In this document: in pieces, positions 17,852-26,607 of the stretch
Position numbering within the stretch: the first letter of the stretch is position 1
How the letters are laid out: the number at the start of each line of letters is the position of its first letter
From: an uncultured Methylococcaceae bacterium
GTDB lineage: Bacteria > Pseudomonadota > Gammaproteobacteria > Methylococcales > Methylomonadaceae
Length of the DNA stretch: 46,687 nucleotides
Reading direction: 5' to 3'
NCBI GenBank assembly: GCA_903839855.1
Contig: CAIMEB010000226.1
Coordinates: 1 to 46,687 of the forward strand
The notes under the pieces: model-generated
Database searches by the model: none
What the model was told of the DNA's origin: nothing
What the model saw: only the letters and a program-made list of their open reading frames with translations
Made by a program: the position numbers and the translations under genes

Positions 17852-18754
17852 TTATACACCATCAGGCGTATGTTGATTCGATTTAATTTTTCGTAAGTCC
17901 AGCCACGGATCACTGACACCGATCAGGCCAACCAGCAAAGTCAAATGCGGTATCAAAAATAGAGTTATATAGAGCATCGGCACCATATAATTCCCTAACC
18001 TAAACTTTGCAAAATAGGTGTGTAATATGGATGTTCCTGTAACTGTATATAATATAAACAGCAGAATAATAATATTCCAGGCTATTTCAGATACTTCACC
18101 AGCGGATACTAACGCAACACCAACTATAGCGACACTCGCTATTGATAGCGAGGTCCTGGTAGACATTAATAAGTATTCTTGCTTAAAGCCACCCGGATTA
18201 AAAAGATTCGCTTGCCACCATCGCCCTAAAAATAGCCCGAACAACAAACTCAATACAGTGCCTGCCGCAACTATTCCAGTCATATAATGAACAAGAATAT
18301 TTATCTTATCCTGGATATCAGCCACAGGTACATCGACTGGAATCATCTGTTCAAGCACTGCACTCCACATCTCGGCAGGCTCTGAACTATACAGATAAAA
18401 GCCTATAATACCGAGTATGCCAATCGATACAGCAATTTCAATAGCCAGCGATAAATGTCGACTCTCTCTCAAAACGATTGAAATTAACCAGACAGGCAAC
18501 CACAAAATCATCATATATAGAAATGCGAACTGAAAATTACCTGTCGCAAAGAATCCTAATAGACTGGCTGCTAAAGCAGAACATCCTAAAATAATTAACC
18601 CTTCGAATGCGCCCAGCCTTAAAGTGACAAGCGCTACTGTGGCAGAACTTACGATACTCACGGGAGGCATCATTAGGGACAATAAAGCCAGTGATGAAGC
18701 CACTATCATAGCTTGCATTCTACCTCGCATTATATAAGTCGCTAAAAAATTCAC
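17852..18754 (-). CDS. DUF2232 membrane protein of the rpsF operon
   Basis: A 300-residue inner-membrane protein with about eight hydrophobic segments, of the DUF2232 type. In many Gammaproteobacteria a DUF2232 gene sits exactly here, between rpsR and rplI, which is the main support. Family members resemble small-molecule or substrate-binding membrane components, but no function is established. It begins 27 bases after rpsR and ends 36 bases before rplI. Confidence 0.8.
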   Translation of the reverse strand: MNFLATYIMRGRMQAMIVASSLALLSLMMPPVSIVSSATVALVTLRLGAFEGLIILGCSALAASLLGFFATGNFQFAFLYMMILWLPVWLISIVLRESRHLSLAIEIAVSIGILGIIGFYLYSSEPAEMWSAVLEQMIPVDVPVADIQDKINILVHYMTGIVAAGTVLSLLFGLFLGRWWQANLFNPGGFKQEYLLMSTRTSLSIASVAIVGVALVSAGEVSEIAWNIIILLFILYTVTGTSILHTYFAKFRLGNYMVPMLYITLFLIPHLTLLVGLIGVSDPWLDLRKIKSNQHTPDGV

Positions 18755-18781
18755 TGCCTCTCCCGTCAGACTATTATTTTG

Positions 18782-19009
18782 TTATTTGTGTGCGTCGCAG
18801 AACGGTAGCAAGGCAATAAAACGTGCACGTTTTATTGCAACACATAATTGTCTTTGATATTTGGCACTGGTTCCAGTGATACGACTAGGAACAATTTTTC
18901 CAGTTTCAGTGATGTAATCGCTTAATAAATCAAGATCTTTATAATCGATCTCTGTGCCACCCTCTGCACTGAACCGGCAGAATTTTTTGCGTCTAATGTT
19001 ACGTGCCAT
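18782..19009 (-). CDS. rpsR: 30S ribosomal protein S18
   Basis: A 75-residue protein with all family landmarks: basic N-terminus ([12 protein letters not shown]), [19 protein letters not shown], and the C-terminal [18 protein letters not shown]. It pairs with S6 on the 16S central domain. RBS GGAAAC is upstream. It follows rpsF by 32 bases. A single Cys in KFCRF is the usual one in non-C+ forms. Confidence 0.98.
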   Translation of the reverse strand: MARNIRRKKFCRFSAEGGTEIDYKDLDLLSDYITETGKIVPSRITGTSAKYQRQLCVAIKRARFIALLPFCDAHK

Positions 19010-19041
19010 AATAGTTTCCGTAATCCAATAAGTTAAAAAGA

Positions 19042-19500
19042 TTAATCAACGATGATATCGTCAGCGTCAAAATCGACATCGTCTAAATCAACATCATCTA
19101 AATCACCTGTGGCTGGAACGATAACCGCTTCTCTAGCCGCTGCGTCTCTAGCTTTTGATTCAGCCGCTTTATTTTCTTCTGCGGTCGATGTTGCAATAAC
19201 AGACGGTTCAGTAATGGCCACTTTTTGCGATAAAGTCAGACTACGTAAAATGGCGTCATTAAAACGGAAACCACTTTCCAATTCTTCTAATGTTGCTTGA
19301 TCAACTTCTACATTCATTAACACGTAATGTGCTTTGTGAACTTTTCTAATAGGATAAGCGAGGTGTCTACGACCCCAATCTTCCAAACGGTGAATTTTGC
19401 CTGAAGCGGCTTCAATAGTTGACTTGTAACGGTCAATCATTGATGGAACCTGTGCAGATTGATCCGGATGGACTAAAAAGACAATTTCATAATGTCGCAT
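19042..19500 (-). CDS. rpsF: 30S ribosomal protein S6 with acidic tail
   Basis: S6 binds S18 and the 16S central domain. The core is present: [35 protein letters not shown], and [16 protein letters not shown]. At 152 residues it is longer than most, because of an Ala/Glu linker and an Asp-rich tail ([17 protein letters not shown]). Many enterobacterial S6 proteins have acidic tails too, extended by RimK in E. coli. RBS AAAGGA is 7 bases before the ATG. A TATAAT box and a small hairpin lie upstream at 19559-19592. Confidence 0.97.
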   Translation of the reverse strand: MRHYEIVFLVHPDQSAQVPSMIDRYKSTIEAASGKIHRLEDWGRRHLAYPIRKVHKAHYVLMNVEVDQATLEELESGFRFNDAILRSLTLSQKVAITEPSVIATSTAEENKAAESKARDAAAREAVIVPATGDLDDVDLDDVDFDADDIIVD

Positions 19501-19559
19501 TATTTTTCCTTTCGGTTAAGCTTCCCTTCTCTGTCTTAAAAAAAAAGGTAAAGCAAGGA

Positions 19560-19592
19560 GGAGCGGGATGCTCCGTTGAACTCGGCATTATA
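19560..19592 (-). promoter_or_regulatory. rpsF promoter -10 and leader hairpin
   Basis: On the minus strand TATAAT (complement of 19587-19592) is a consensus -10, with a weak -35 (TTATGA about 18 bases upstream). The transcript leader would include GGAGC/GCTCC (19560-19564 with 19570-19574), a 5-bp hairpin with a 5-base loop. S6 leader RNAs are known autoregulatory sites for S6:S18; this hairpin is in the right place, but I could not match the conserved loop with confidence. Confidence 0.5.
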
Positions 19593-19798
19593 AAGAGTTT
19601 TTTTGATATTTCATAACACTATCTGATAACATCAGCAATTTAGAGCATTTCGTAAAAACAATTGACATCTCTACGTGCTTCATTTGAGGTGCAAAATACT
19701 CTCTCGCGTTAATTATTATCAGGAGCTACGTTCTGAAAGAAATAATGGTAACTAGAGCCGAGGTGAAGTCATATTTAAGTTTGCTACGATCCCAGTTT

Positions 19799-22753
19799 TT
19801 ATCCTGTTTCCTGAGGAAGCCAGCGAGCCAGCTCAGCATATAAAATATCAGGTTCGATCGGTTTTCTTAAAAAACCGTTCATCCCGGCTTCAATGCAGTT
19901 TTTTTGATCTTCTTCGAAGGCATTGGCAGTCATTGCAAGAATGGGTATGGACTGTCCATAGCCAAGTTGCCTGATACAGAGGGTCGCCTCCAAACCGTCC
20001 ATCACGGGCATCTGTATATCCATCAGAATCAGATCGTAGATTTTGGTTTTAACCATCGAAACAGCTTCGCTGCCGTGATGAGCTATATCCACTGCTAGGC
20101 CTTTAGTTTCCAGCAACAGGCACGCGACTTCCTGGTTTATTTCATTATCTTCCACGAGCAAAATACGTGCATTTTTAGGGATTTTTAAGGCTGACGTAGT
20201 AATCGCTTCTACGGGTTTAGGTACGTAATTACGATTTAAGCAAATAGTAAACCAGAACGTACTACCCTTACCATAACGGCTAATAACACCCGTTTCTCCC
20301 CCCATAAGATGAGCAAAACGGCGGTTAATGGCAAGCCCCAGTCCACTACCGCCGTATTTACGAGTGGTTGAGGACTCTGCCTGTTCAAAGTTCTCGAATA
20401 AACGAAGTTGTTGCGCCTCGGTAATCCCGATGCCGGTGTCTTGCACTTCAAACCTTAGTATGACCGTATTGTCTTGTTCAGCATCCAGTTTGACGCGCAA
20501 GGTCACCCAGCCATGTTCAGTAAATTTTACTGCGTTGCTAAGGTAATTAATTAGCATCTGACTGACGCGCAAGAAATCCCCCATTACTACCCCCGTTGCC
20601 AGACGAGGATCGACATCCTCTAATAATATCAAACCCTTTTCTTTAAAGCGCTCTATCATGAGGTCGTGGATATGATTGATCAGGGTTACAACGTTAAACG
20701 GTAAGGCTTCTGGTTGCAGATGACCGGCCTCAATCTTGGATAAATCAAGAATATTATTAATAAGATCCAATAAATGGTTGGTTGAAAGAGCGATCTTATT
20801 CAGCTTGTTTCGTTGAGCTGGTTCGGTCAATTCGAGTGCTAACAAATGGCTAAAACCGAGAATGGCATTCATGGGCGTGCGGATCTCGTGGCTCATATTA
20901 GCCAGGAAACTACTTTTTGCCCGACTCGCCATTTCGGCCGCTTCTTTGGCATCTTTTAATTCGAGTTCAAACAGTTTGCGTGCTGTTAAATCGGTATGCG
21001 TGCCTATCGCCCGTGCTGTTTTACCCTGTTCATCGCGCTTAACTACCTTTGCACGGCTTAGAATCCATTTGTAGGTACCATCTTTGGCACGCATACGAAA
21101 TTCAAGCGCATCATTTTCATCCCGTTCCAGTATCCGTGTTGTTTCGGTTAGTGCGTATTCCTTATCGTCTGGATGTAGCAAGTCCAGCCATGTATCGAAT
21201 GCAAAATTCGGAAACTCATCGGCTTTGTAGCCCAGCATGGTTAAGTAAGCACTATTAATGTAACAGTTGTTAGTGGTAACATCCCAATCCCAGATCCCAT
21301 CATTACTAGCCTCCATGGCATAGCTGAGACGTTCTTTACCCGCCTTTAGCTCTTCAAGTGTTTTAGCCAGTTCTTCAGTGCGCTCTTCAACCAATTGTTC
21401 GAGCCGATGTCGATAGGTCGTCAGCTCTTCTGTCTGATGTTTCTTTTCGGTAATATCTTCCTTGATTGAAACGTAATGCGTCACGATGCCTTGGTCATTA
21501 CGGAGCGGATAAATTTGGGTATACTCCATGTACTCTGTGCCGTCTTTACGATGATTGATAAGTTCTCCTTCCCAACTTTCCCCACGGGACAACTGTGCCC
21601 ACAATGCGTTATAAAATGATCGTGGTGTTTTCTTTGATTGCAGAATGCGAGGATTTTGACCTAATACCTCTTCCGGAGTATAACCGGTTGTTTCTGTAAA
21701 GCGCTGATTGACATATTCAATTTCAGCAGCAGGATTGGTGATCATAATGCTGTTGGAGCTTTGCTCTACAGACAGTGACAATTTATTGAGATTGTCTCTC
21801 AATAGTTTTTGTGGGGTGATATCATAACAAAAACCAATATAACCGAGAAATTTACCGTGACTGTCGTAACGTGGATTACCCTCGTTCTGAAGCCATCGAT
21901 AAGAACCATCAACACGCCGTAACCGGTATTCCATACTAAAAGGTTGGCGGTTATCAAAGGCCGTTACGTAGATAGCCAGGCAGCGGTCAAAATCCTCAGT
22001 GTGTACACCTTCCGCCCAACCATTGCCAAACTCCTGCTCCAGGGTTCGTCCGGTAAAGTTAAGCCAGGGCTCGTTAAAATAGTTGCAAAGTTTATTAACG
22101 TCTGAAGTCCATATCAGCGCAGTTCCACCGTTGGCTAGTGTGCGAAAGTGTTGTTCACTCTCCTTAAGGTTCTCTATTGATTGGCTTAAAATCTGCTCAC
22201 GATTAACTAACCACCTGATTAGATGCCAGCCAAATAAACCGAAGACTAAAGAATAAGCAGCAGACGTCCAAATGGTATTTGCCCAGACAATAGGATGATA
22301 AGCATAAATGGGGTAATCCACGTTAAAATCCAGCCAATGCAGACTGGCCGCAATACCGACGACTACGATGGAAAAAACATTGCCCCCGATGAGCCACCAA
22401 GCCCGATGATCACCCAAAAACAGCACGGCAATGAAGGCAAGCGACACTGTAAATGTACCGGTTGACCCTAGGGGGCCTAACTGGATTAACCCGGCAATGG
22501 AAGTCACCCACAGTAAAAACAGCAAACTAAAGATGCGTATTGAATAAGTCAGTTGGCGGTGACTAAACCACAAAATCCAAATTAAGGCGGACAACATGAG
22601 ATGCAATCCCATCAAGGGTTTCCAGCCAATAACCAGTGTTCTAAATAGTGAAAGAATGACACTGGGTATACTAATCAAGCCTATCCACAGGATAATATCG
22701 TTAAGTAACTGACTTTTTAAAGAGTCAAAGCTTTCGATGTTGTAATTTTTCAT
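19799..22753 (-). CDS. Hybrid sensor histidine kinase / response regulator
   Basis: A 984-residue membrane-bound hybrid kinase. It has about six N-terminal membrane helices (residues 15-180), then three PAS modules (about 195-325, 325-440, 470-600) whose C-terminal PAC segments end in [19 protein letters not shown] and AIGTHTDLT. Next come HisKA with the phospho-His622 ([13 protein letters not shown]), HATPase_c ([16 protein letters not shown]) and a REC domain with phospho-Asp912 ([13 protein letters not shown]). There is no Hpt domain, so the signal must leave through another protein. The ligand is unknown. It is a lone gene; no partner regulator is adjacent. Confidence 0.93.
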   Translation of the reverse strand: MKNYNIESFDSLKSQLLNDIILWIGLISIPSVILSLFRTLVIGWKPLMGLHLMLSALIWILWFSHRQLTYSIRIFSLLFLLWVTSIAGLIQLGPLGSTGTFTVSLAFIAVLFLGDHRAWWLIGGNVFSIVVVGIAASLHWLDFNVDYPIYAYHPIVWANTIWTSAAYSLVFGLFGWHLIRWLVNREQILSQSIENLKESEQHFRTLANGGTALIWTSDVNKLCNYFNEPWLNFTGRTLEQEFGNGWAEGVHTEDFDRCLAIYVTAFDNRQPFSMEYRLRRVDGSYRWLQNEGNPRYDSHGKFLGYIGFCYDITPQKLLRDNLNKLSLSVEQSSNSIMITNPAAEIEYVNQRFTETTGYTPEEVLGQNPRILQSKKTPRSFYNALWAQLSRGESWEGELINHRKDGTEYMEYTQIYPLRNDQGIVTHYVSIKEDITEKKHQTEELTTYRHRLEQLVEERTEELAKTLEELKAGKERLSYAMEASNDGIWDWDVTTNNCYINSAYLTMLGYKADEFPNFAFDTWLDLLHPDDKEYALTETTRILERDENDALEFRMRAKDGTYKWILSRAKVVKRDEQGKTARAIGTHTDLTARKLFELELKDAKEAAEMASRAKSSFLANMSHEIRTPMNAILGFSHLLALELTEPAQRNKLNKIALSTNHLLDLINNILDLSKIEAGHLQPEALPFNVVTLINHIHDLMIERFKEKGLILLEDVDPRLATGVVMGDFLRVSQMLINYLSNAVKFTEHGWVTLRVKLDAEQDNTVILRFEVQDTGIGITEAQQLRLFENFEQAESSTTRKYGGSGLGLAINRRFAHLMGGETGVISRYGKGSTFWFTICLNRNYVPKPVEAITTSALKIPKNARILLVEDNEINQEVACLLLETKGLAVDIAHHGSEAVSMVKTKIYDLILMDIQMPVMDGLEATLCIRQLGYGQSIPILAMTANAFEEDQKNCIEAGMNGFLRKPIEPDILYAELARWLPQETG

Positions 22754-22805
22754 GGCTTCGCACGTGTTATCAGGAACTAAAAAAGGTAGGTATGCACCCA
22801 GTCAA

Positions 22806-22824
22806 GTCTTAAGCAACTTAAGAC
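22806..22824. repeat. Perfect inverted repeat upstream of the kinase
   Basis: GTCTTAAG (22806-22813) and CTTAAGAC (22817-22824) are exact complements with a CAA spacer. At 53 bases upstream of the kinase start it could be an operator or an RNA hairpin. Confidence 0.5.
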
Positions 22825-22839
22825 CTTGGTTGAGCTAAA

Positions 22840-22888
22840 TTTTACCAAGCAAAGAATATCCCATGAATCGCTTTCTTCTTTGGTAAAA
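22840..22888 (-). terminator. Long-loop hairpin, possible CYTH-CHAD terminator
   Basis: TTTTACCAA (22840-22848) pairs with TTGGTAAAA (22880-22888) across a 31-base loop, with some AAAGAA/TTCTTT inner pairing. On the minus strand TTTAG follows. Position suits termination before the kinase, but the gap from 23197 is long. Confidence 0.25.
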
Positions 22889-23110
22889 AATCTTTGCGTG
22901 TTGATTATACCTAACCTATCCGTGTAACCAAATCATTTGTGACGGATTTCAGCCATTCAGGGCAGTGTAAAGATGCCCATGGTTTCTGGTAATTATTCAA
23001 CAAATGATAATGATAGCCTTTAAAGAGAAGCTTGGTCTACTTCTCGACTGCTGTGTAAACAAACATAAAATGAGTATACTTTAATCACGCAACTCGCCAT
23101 TATCCTTAAC

Positions 23111-23146
23111 AAATTCTCATACAGTTTTAAATTCTCATACAGTTTT
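23111..23146. repeat. Exact 18-bp tandem duplication
   Basis: aaattctcatacagtttt occurs twice in a row, at 23111-23128 and 23129-23146, downstream of the CYTH-CHAD stop. It looks like a recent slippage duplication. Confidence 0.85.
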
Positions 23147-23196
23147 AACAAACTATCATGCAGTAAAAACTAAACAGCGTTCCTAAGGGGAGAGCT

Positions 23197-24720
23197 TTAG
23201 TCTTTAATGGTCAACAGTCTTTTGAAGGCTAATTGATTATCGATATGACTGAAGATTTGGAACTTTACCGAAAAGTCTTTACGCGCGTTCTCTTTTAATC
23301 CATCCAGGTTTTGTATCAGAACGCCCATCGCTAAAAAAGTATTGGCAGATATATTTTTATGTAACATTTCTTCGCTGAACAATTTTAATGTGTTCTCTTG
23401 AACGGCATAATCCTGGAAATTACCTAATACTTCTTGTAAGCCTTTTAGATTTTTAATGAAGTGTTTAACGGGGGTTTCTGGGTACAGACTTTGAAAAAAC
23501 TCCATTAAGTAACGTAGTTTTTTACAAGACTTTCTTAAGTCATGCAATGCTTCACTCGGTGATGTTTCATTGATTTTACTGCCTTGCTTTAAAACACGAT
23601 GATAACTTTTCAATAGTCTGCTATTGGAAAATTGCTCTATGGTCAGGTTGGCATTCGCTTCGATGGGGTTAGTGGGCGCTTGTTCTTTTAGATAGTCTTT
23701 CCACTCAGATAGAACCGTCAAGTACTGAATTGAGCTAAGTTTTTTGGCGAGTTCTTTTTGAGATTTTTTTTGTTTCAGCAGAAGGAAGTCGTAAAGTGGA
23801 TCAAGGTCATCGCGAATAGATAGAGGAAGACTGTTTTTGTAGTTAGCAAAGTTTAACAGATAAACATCCAGGTCTCTGGTGGGTCCCGTTACTTGTCCTA
23901 ACCAGGAAAAAAAGTCTGCGTAATAAGTGCTCATTTTATCGGGTATAACCCCTTTAAATTGACTGAGTCCAGCGCGTGTTCTACGAACAGCAACTCTAAA
24001 ATCATGTAGAAATTCACTATCAATATTGGCGATAGTGCCTTGTTCATTGACTTTTATAGCTTTTAAAAGATGGCTATAGATATACTTAATCGCAATGTCA
24101 GCACGCATATCAGGGTCTAAATTGATATTGATTTTAGACGAATAGTCGTTGGGTTTTCTTCCCTGTAGTTTTAATGCACTACCCAGTAACGATTTGTTGG
24201 TGGCTGTTAACGCCAGTTTTGTGCTTATAACTGAAATGAGGTGTTCTGTGGCTTTTTCGTAGCCTTTAATGGGGAGTAGGGTGACCCGGTTATTTAATAG
24301 CTCATGATCTTCGATTATTAAGCGGAGTAAGGTTTTGTTATCTTTATTTAAAATGTTCAGATCAAGTCTTTCATAATCAAGATTGCACATTGGTAATAAC
24401 GCACGCATCTCCAATAAGGGAGTCAGCAGATTATAAATTTCTTTGGAATGAAATTGTTGACTGAATTTTGGAACTTCTTTGAGTTCTGTACTGGCGATAA
24501 CAAGGTTATTTTCGATGTTTCTAATCAGTAGAATGGATTCAGATTTTGAGCGATTGAATTCACAGCTTATGTTGTTCTTGTAGAGTCTCCAGTCAAAACT
24601 GTCATAATAAGTTTTTAACGTATATTGTCTTGAAACAACTGCTATATCCATTTTTTCACTTAATTTTTCAATAAATATCTCGGTCGTTAAGTTTGATGGA
24701 AAATTAAATTGTAAAGCCAT
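23197..24720 (-). CDS. CYTH-CHAD domain protein
   Basis: A 507-residue protein. Residues 1-185 look like a CYTH fold (YTLKTYYDSFDWRLYKNNISCEF), a family that hydrolyses or binds triphosphates; the usual ExExK start motif is not seen, so the CYTH part may not be catalytic. Residues about 205-500 are a CHAD domain with its helical repeats and conserved basic/His residues (LHDFRVAVRRTRAGLSQFK and LHDLRKSCKKLRYLMEFF). CHAD domains bind polyphosphate. It is divergent from sixA and next to the pst operon, which supports a phosphate or polyphosphate role. Confidence 0.85.
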   Translation of the reverse strand: MALQFNFPSNLTTEIFIEKLSEKMDIAVVSRQYTLKTYYDSFDWRLYKNNISCEFNRSKSESILLIRNIENNLVIASTELKEVPKFSQQFHSKEIYNLLTPLLEMRALLPMCNLDYERLDLNILNKDNKTLLRLIIEDHELLNNRVTLLPIKGYEKATEHLISVISTKLALTATNKSLLGSALKLQGRKPNDYSSKININLDPDMRADIAIKYIYSHLLKAIKVNEQGTIANIDSEFLHDFRVAVRRTRAGLSQFKGVIPDKMSTYYADFFSWLGQVTGPTRDLDVYLLNFANYKNSLPLSIRDDLDPLYDFLLLKQKKSQKELAKKLSSIQYLTVLSEWKDYLKEQAPTNPIEANANLTIEQFSNSRLLKSYHRVLKQGSKINETSPSEALHDLRKSCKKLRYLMEFFQSLYPETPVKHFIKNLKGLQEVLGNFQDYAVQENTLKLFSEEMLHKNISANTFLAMGVLIQNLDGLKENARKDFSVKFQIFSHIDNQLAFKRLLTIKD

Positions 24721-24862
24721 ATAGGTACAGATGCTTAGAAAAGATGGGTTATCCCGGACATTTTATTTATTCAATATTAATATTTAATGACAGTGTAACA
24801 ATTACTCGTTATGTTAACAGCTTTTATTAATAGTTCAGAATAATATAAGGACGGTATTCGAA

Positions 24863-25381
24863 ATGAGTAGAGAATTATGGTTGTTAAGGCACGGCAAATC
24901 TGATCGTGATCTTGCCGTCGATGATTTTGATAGGCCATTGAAAAAGAAAGGTAAGGAAGCCGTTAAACGAATTGGATTTTGGCTGCTAAAAGAAAATCTA
25001 GTGCCGGATTATTTTTTAAGTTCACCTGCAAAACGAGCTATTTCGACAGCAAAAATAGTCCATAAAATAATTGCCAATGACTCATTGCCAATTATTCAGG
25101 ATAAACGTTTATATCAAGAAGGTTTTGAACGTTTAAAATTGGCATTATCCGAGTCTCCAATCGAAAATAAGCAGGTATTGCTGGTAGGGCATAATCCTGA
25201 GCTTGAGGATTTACTGACTTATCTGGTTGGATCCACTCAATTGCCGGATACCGATAAGTTATTACCGACAGCAACGTTTATCAGATTAAAAATGCCGGAG
25301 GATTGGGCTTATTTAGAGGCCGGGTGTGCCACACTTTTATCGATGACTTACGCTAAATTACTTTCCAAAGACATTATTTGA
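24863..25381 (+). CDS. sixA: SixA-type phosphohistidine phosphatase
   Basis: A 172-residue histidine-phosphatase-superfamily protein. The phospho-acceptor is His10 in LLRHGKSD, and the second catalytic His is in LLVGHNPELEDLL. SixA removes phosphate from phospho-His, classically on ArcB Hpt domains or PTS proteins. RBS AAGGACGG lies about 11 bases before the ATG. It is divergent from the CYTH-CHAD gene and sits 130 bases before pstS. A target in this genome cannot be named. Confidence 0.88.
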   Translation: MSRELWLLRHGKSDRDLAVDDFDRPLKKKGKEAVKRIGFWLLKENLVPDYFLSSPAKRAISTAKIVHKIIANDSLPIIQDKRLYQEGFERLKLALSESPIENKQVLLVGHNPELEDLLTYLVGSTQLPDTDKLLPTATFIRLKMPEDWAYLEAGCATLLSMTYAKLLSKDII

Positions 25382-25427
25382 ACAATAACAGTATTTTCTT
25401 TCCAAAAAGAAACGCAAGATTATCTGT

Positions 25428-25459
25428 CTGTCATAATCCTGTCATATAATGTTCATATT
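25428..25459 (+). promoter_or_regulatory. Pho box and promoter of the pst operon
   Basis: Two exact CTGTCAT repeats (25428-25434 and 25439-25445) are spaced 11 bp start to start, the PhoB box pattern. A -10-like CATATT (25454-25459) lies 8 bases downstream, as expected when PhoB replaces the -35. A perfect TATAAT (25445-25450) overlaps the box and could give a second start. It predicts induction of pstSCAB-phoU under phosphate starvation. Confidence 0.85.
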
Positions 25460-25511
25460 CTTGTTACGTTAACTGTACATAATAGTTTTAAAATAATTAA
25501 CTAGAGACTGA

Positions 25512-26498
25512 ATGATGAAATTTTCTTATAAAGTAAAATCGCTGATTACAGCGATGGGGTTCGCAACTGTTGCATTAGTGAGTGGAGCTGCAGATGCCAT
25601 ACAAACTGTTGATGCCAATTTACCTACGTATCAAAAAGCAGCGGGTATCTCTGGTAACCTGTCTAGCGTAGGATCAGATACACTGGCAAACTTGATGACA
25701 CTTTGGGCTGAAGAGTTTAACCGTGAATATCCTAATGTTAATGTACAAATCCAGGCGGCAGGCTCTTCTACTGCGCCACCGGCCTTAACAGAAGGCACTT
25801 CAAATCTTGGACCTATGAGTCGCGAGATGAAGGATGATGAGTTAGAAGCTTTTGAAGATAAGTACGGATATAAACCAACGGCTGTGCCTGTCGCTATTGA
25901 CGCCTTGGCGGTCTTGGTTAATAAAGATAACCCAATTAAGGGGTTGACCATTCCACAAGTGGATGCCATATTTTCGTCTACTTTGAAGTGTGGACATTCT
26001 GCAGATATTACCACATGGGGTGAGGCGGGTGTTGCCGCTTGGGGTTCAAAAAGCATTCAGTTGTATGGTCGTAACTCAGTATCAGGCACTTACGGGTACT
26101 TTAAAGAAAACGCTTTATGTAAAGGTGATTTTAAAAGCAACGTAAATGAGCAGCCTGGTTCAGCCTCAGTTGTTCAATCAGTGACTTCATCACAAAATGG
26201 TGTGGGTTATTCGGGTATGGGTTACACCACATCTGGCGTGCGTATGGTGCCTTTGGCTAAAAAAGAAGGTCAACCTTTCGTCGAAGCAAAGCCTGAAAAT
26301 GCTTTAAATGGCACATACCCATTAACAAGATACTTATATGTTTATGTTAATAAAAAGCCAAATCAACCTTTAGCACCTTTAGAAAACGAGTTTCTGAAAA
26401 TGGTACTCTCTAAATCAGGTCAGCAAGTTGTTATAAAAGATGGCTATATTCCATTGCCTTCTAAAGTGGTTGAAAAAGTTCTGGCTACTTTAAAGTAG
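25512..26498 (+). CDS. pstS: Phosphate ABC transporter substrate-binding protein
   Basis: PstS binds phosphate in the periplasm and delivers it to PstCA. The 328-residue protein has a signal peptide (about 1-29, cleavage near GAADA-IQ) and a PBP-like domain with the phosphate-site segments [23 protein letters not shown], and [11 protein letters not shown]. This belongs to the larger Pseudomonas-like PstS group. The gene has a Pho box upstream and an intrinsic terminator directly after it, which would make pstS mRNA more abundant than the permease mRNA. MM at the start leaves 25512 or 25515 possible. Confidence 0.95.
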   Translation: MMKFSYKVKSLITAMGFATVALVSGAADAIQTVDANLPTYQKAAGISGNLSSVGSDTLANLMTLWAEEFNREYPNVNVQIQAAGSSTAPPALTEGTSNLGPMSREMKDDELEAFEDKYGYKPTAVPVAIDALAVLVNKDNPIKGLTIPQVDAIFSSTLKCGHSADITTWGEAGVAAWGSKSIQLYGRNSVSGTYGYFKENALCKGDFKSNVNEQPGSASVVQSVTSSQNGVGYSGMGYTTSGVRMVPLAKKEGQPFVEAKPENALNGTYPLTRYLYVYVNKKPNQPLAPLENEFLKMVLSKSGQQVVIKDGYIPLPSKVVEKVLATLK

Positions 26499-26522
26499 TT
26501 GATAGAAGAAGAATGGGAAAGG

Positions 26523-26561
26523 CGGTCAAGATTTATTAACCTGGATCTTGGCCGTTTTTTT
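26523..26561 (+). terminator. Internal terminator between pstS and pstC
   Basis: CGGTCAAGAT (26523-26532) pairs with ATCTTGGCCG (26545-26554), 10 bp with one G-U, 12-base loop, followed by TTTTTTT (26555-26561). It is a strong intrinsic terminator that would limit read-through to pstC. Confidence 0.88.
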
Positions 26562-26607
26562 CTGTCAATATTATATCATTGTCACATTTCACCTTTAGAA
26601 TCGCTGC

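Larger units (their letters stand above)
22754..23196. other. 443-bp intergenic region with hairpins and repeats
   Basis: No coding gene seen. It holds a perfect hairpin (22806-22824), a longer interrupted hairpin (22840-22888) and an exact 18-bp tandem duplication (23111-23146). It separates the CYTH-CHAD gene from the hybrid kinase, both on the minus strand, so it should contain the kinase promoter and the CYTH-CHAD terminator. Confidence 0.6.

Noticed and set aside
24780-24795. Pho box in the sixA/CYTH-CHAD divergent gap
   Set aside because: One CTGTCAT-like half is present on the minus strand, but the second half is not at an 11-bp spacing.
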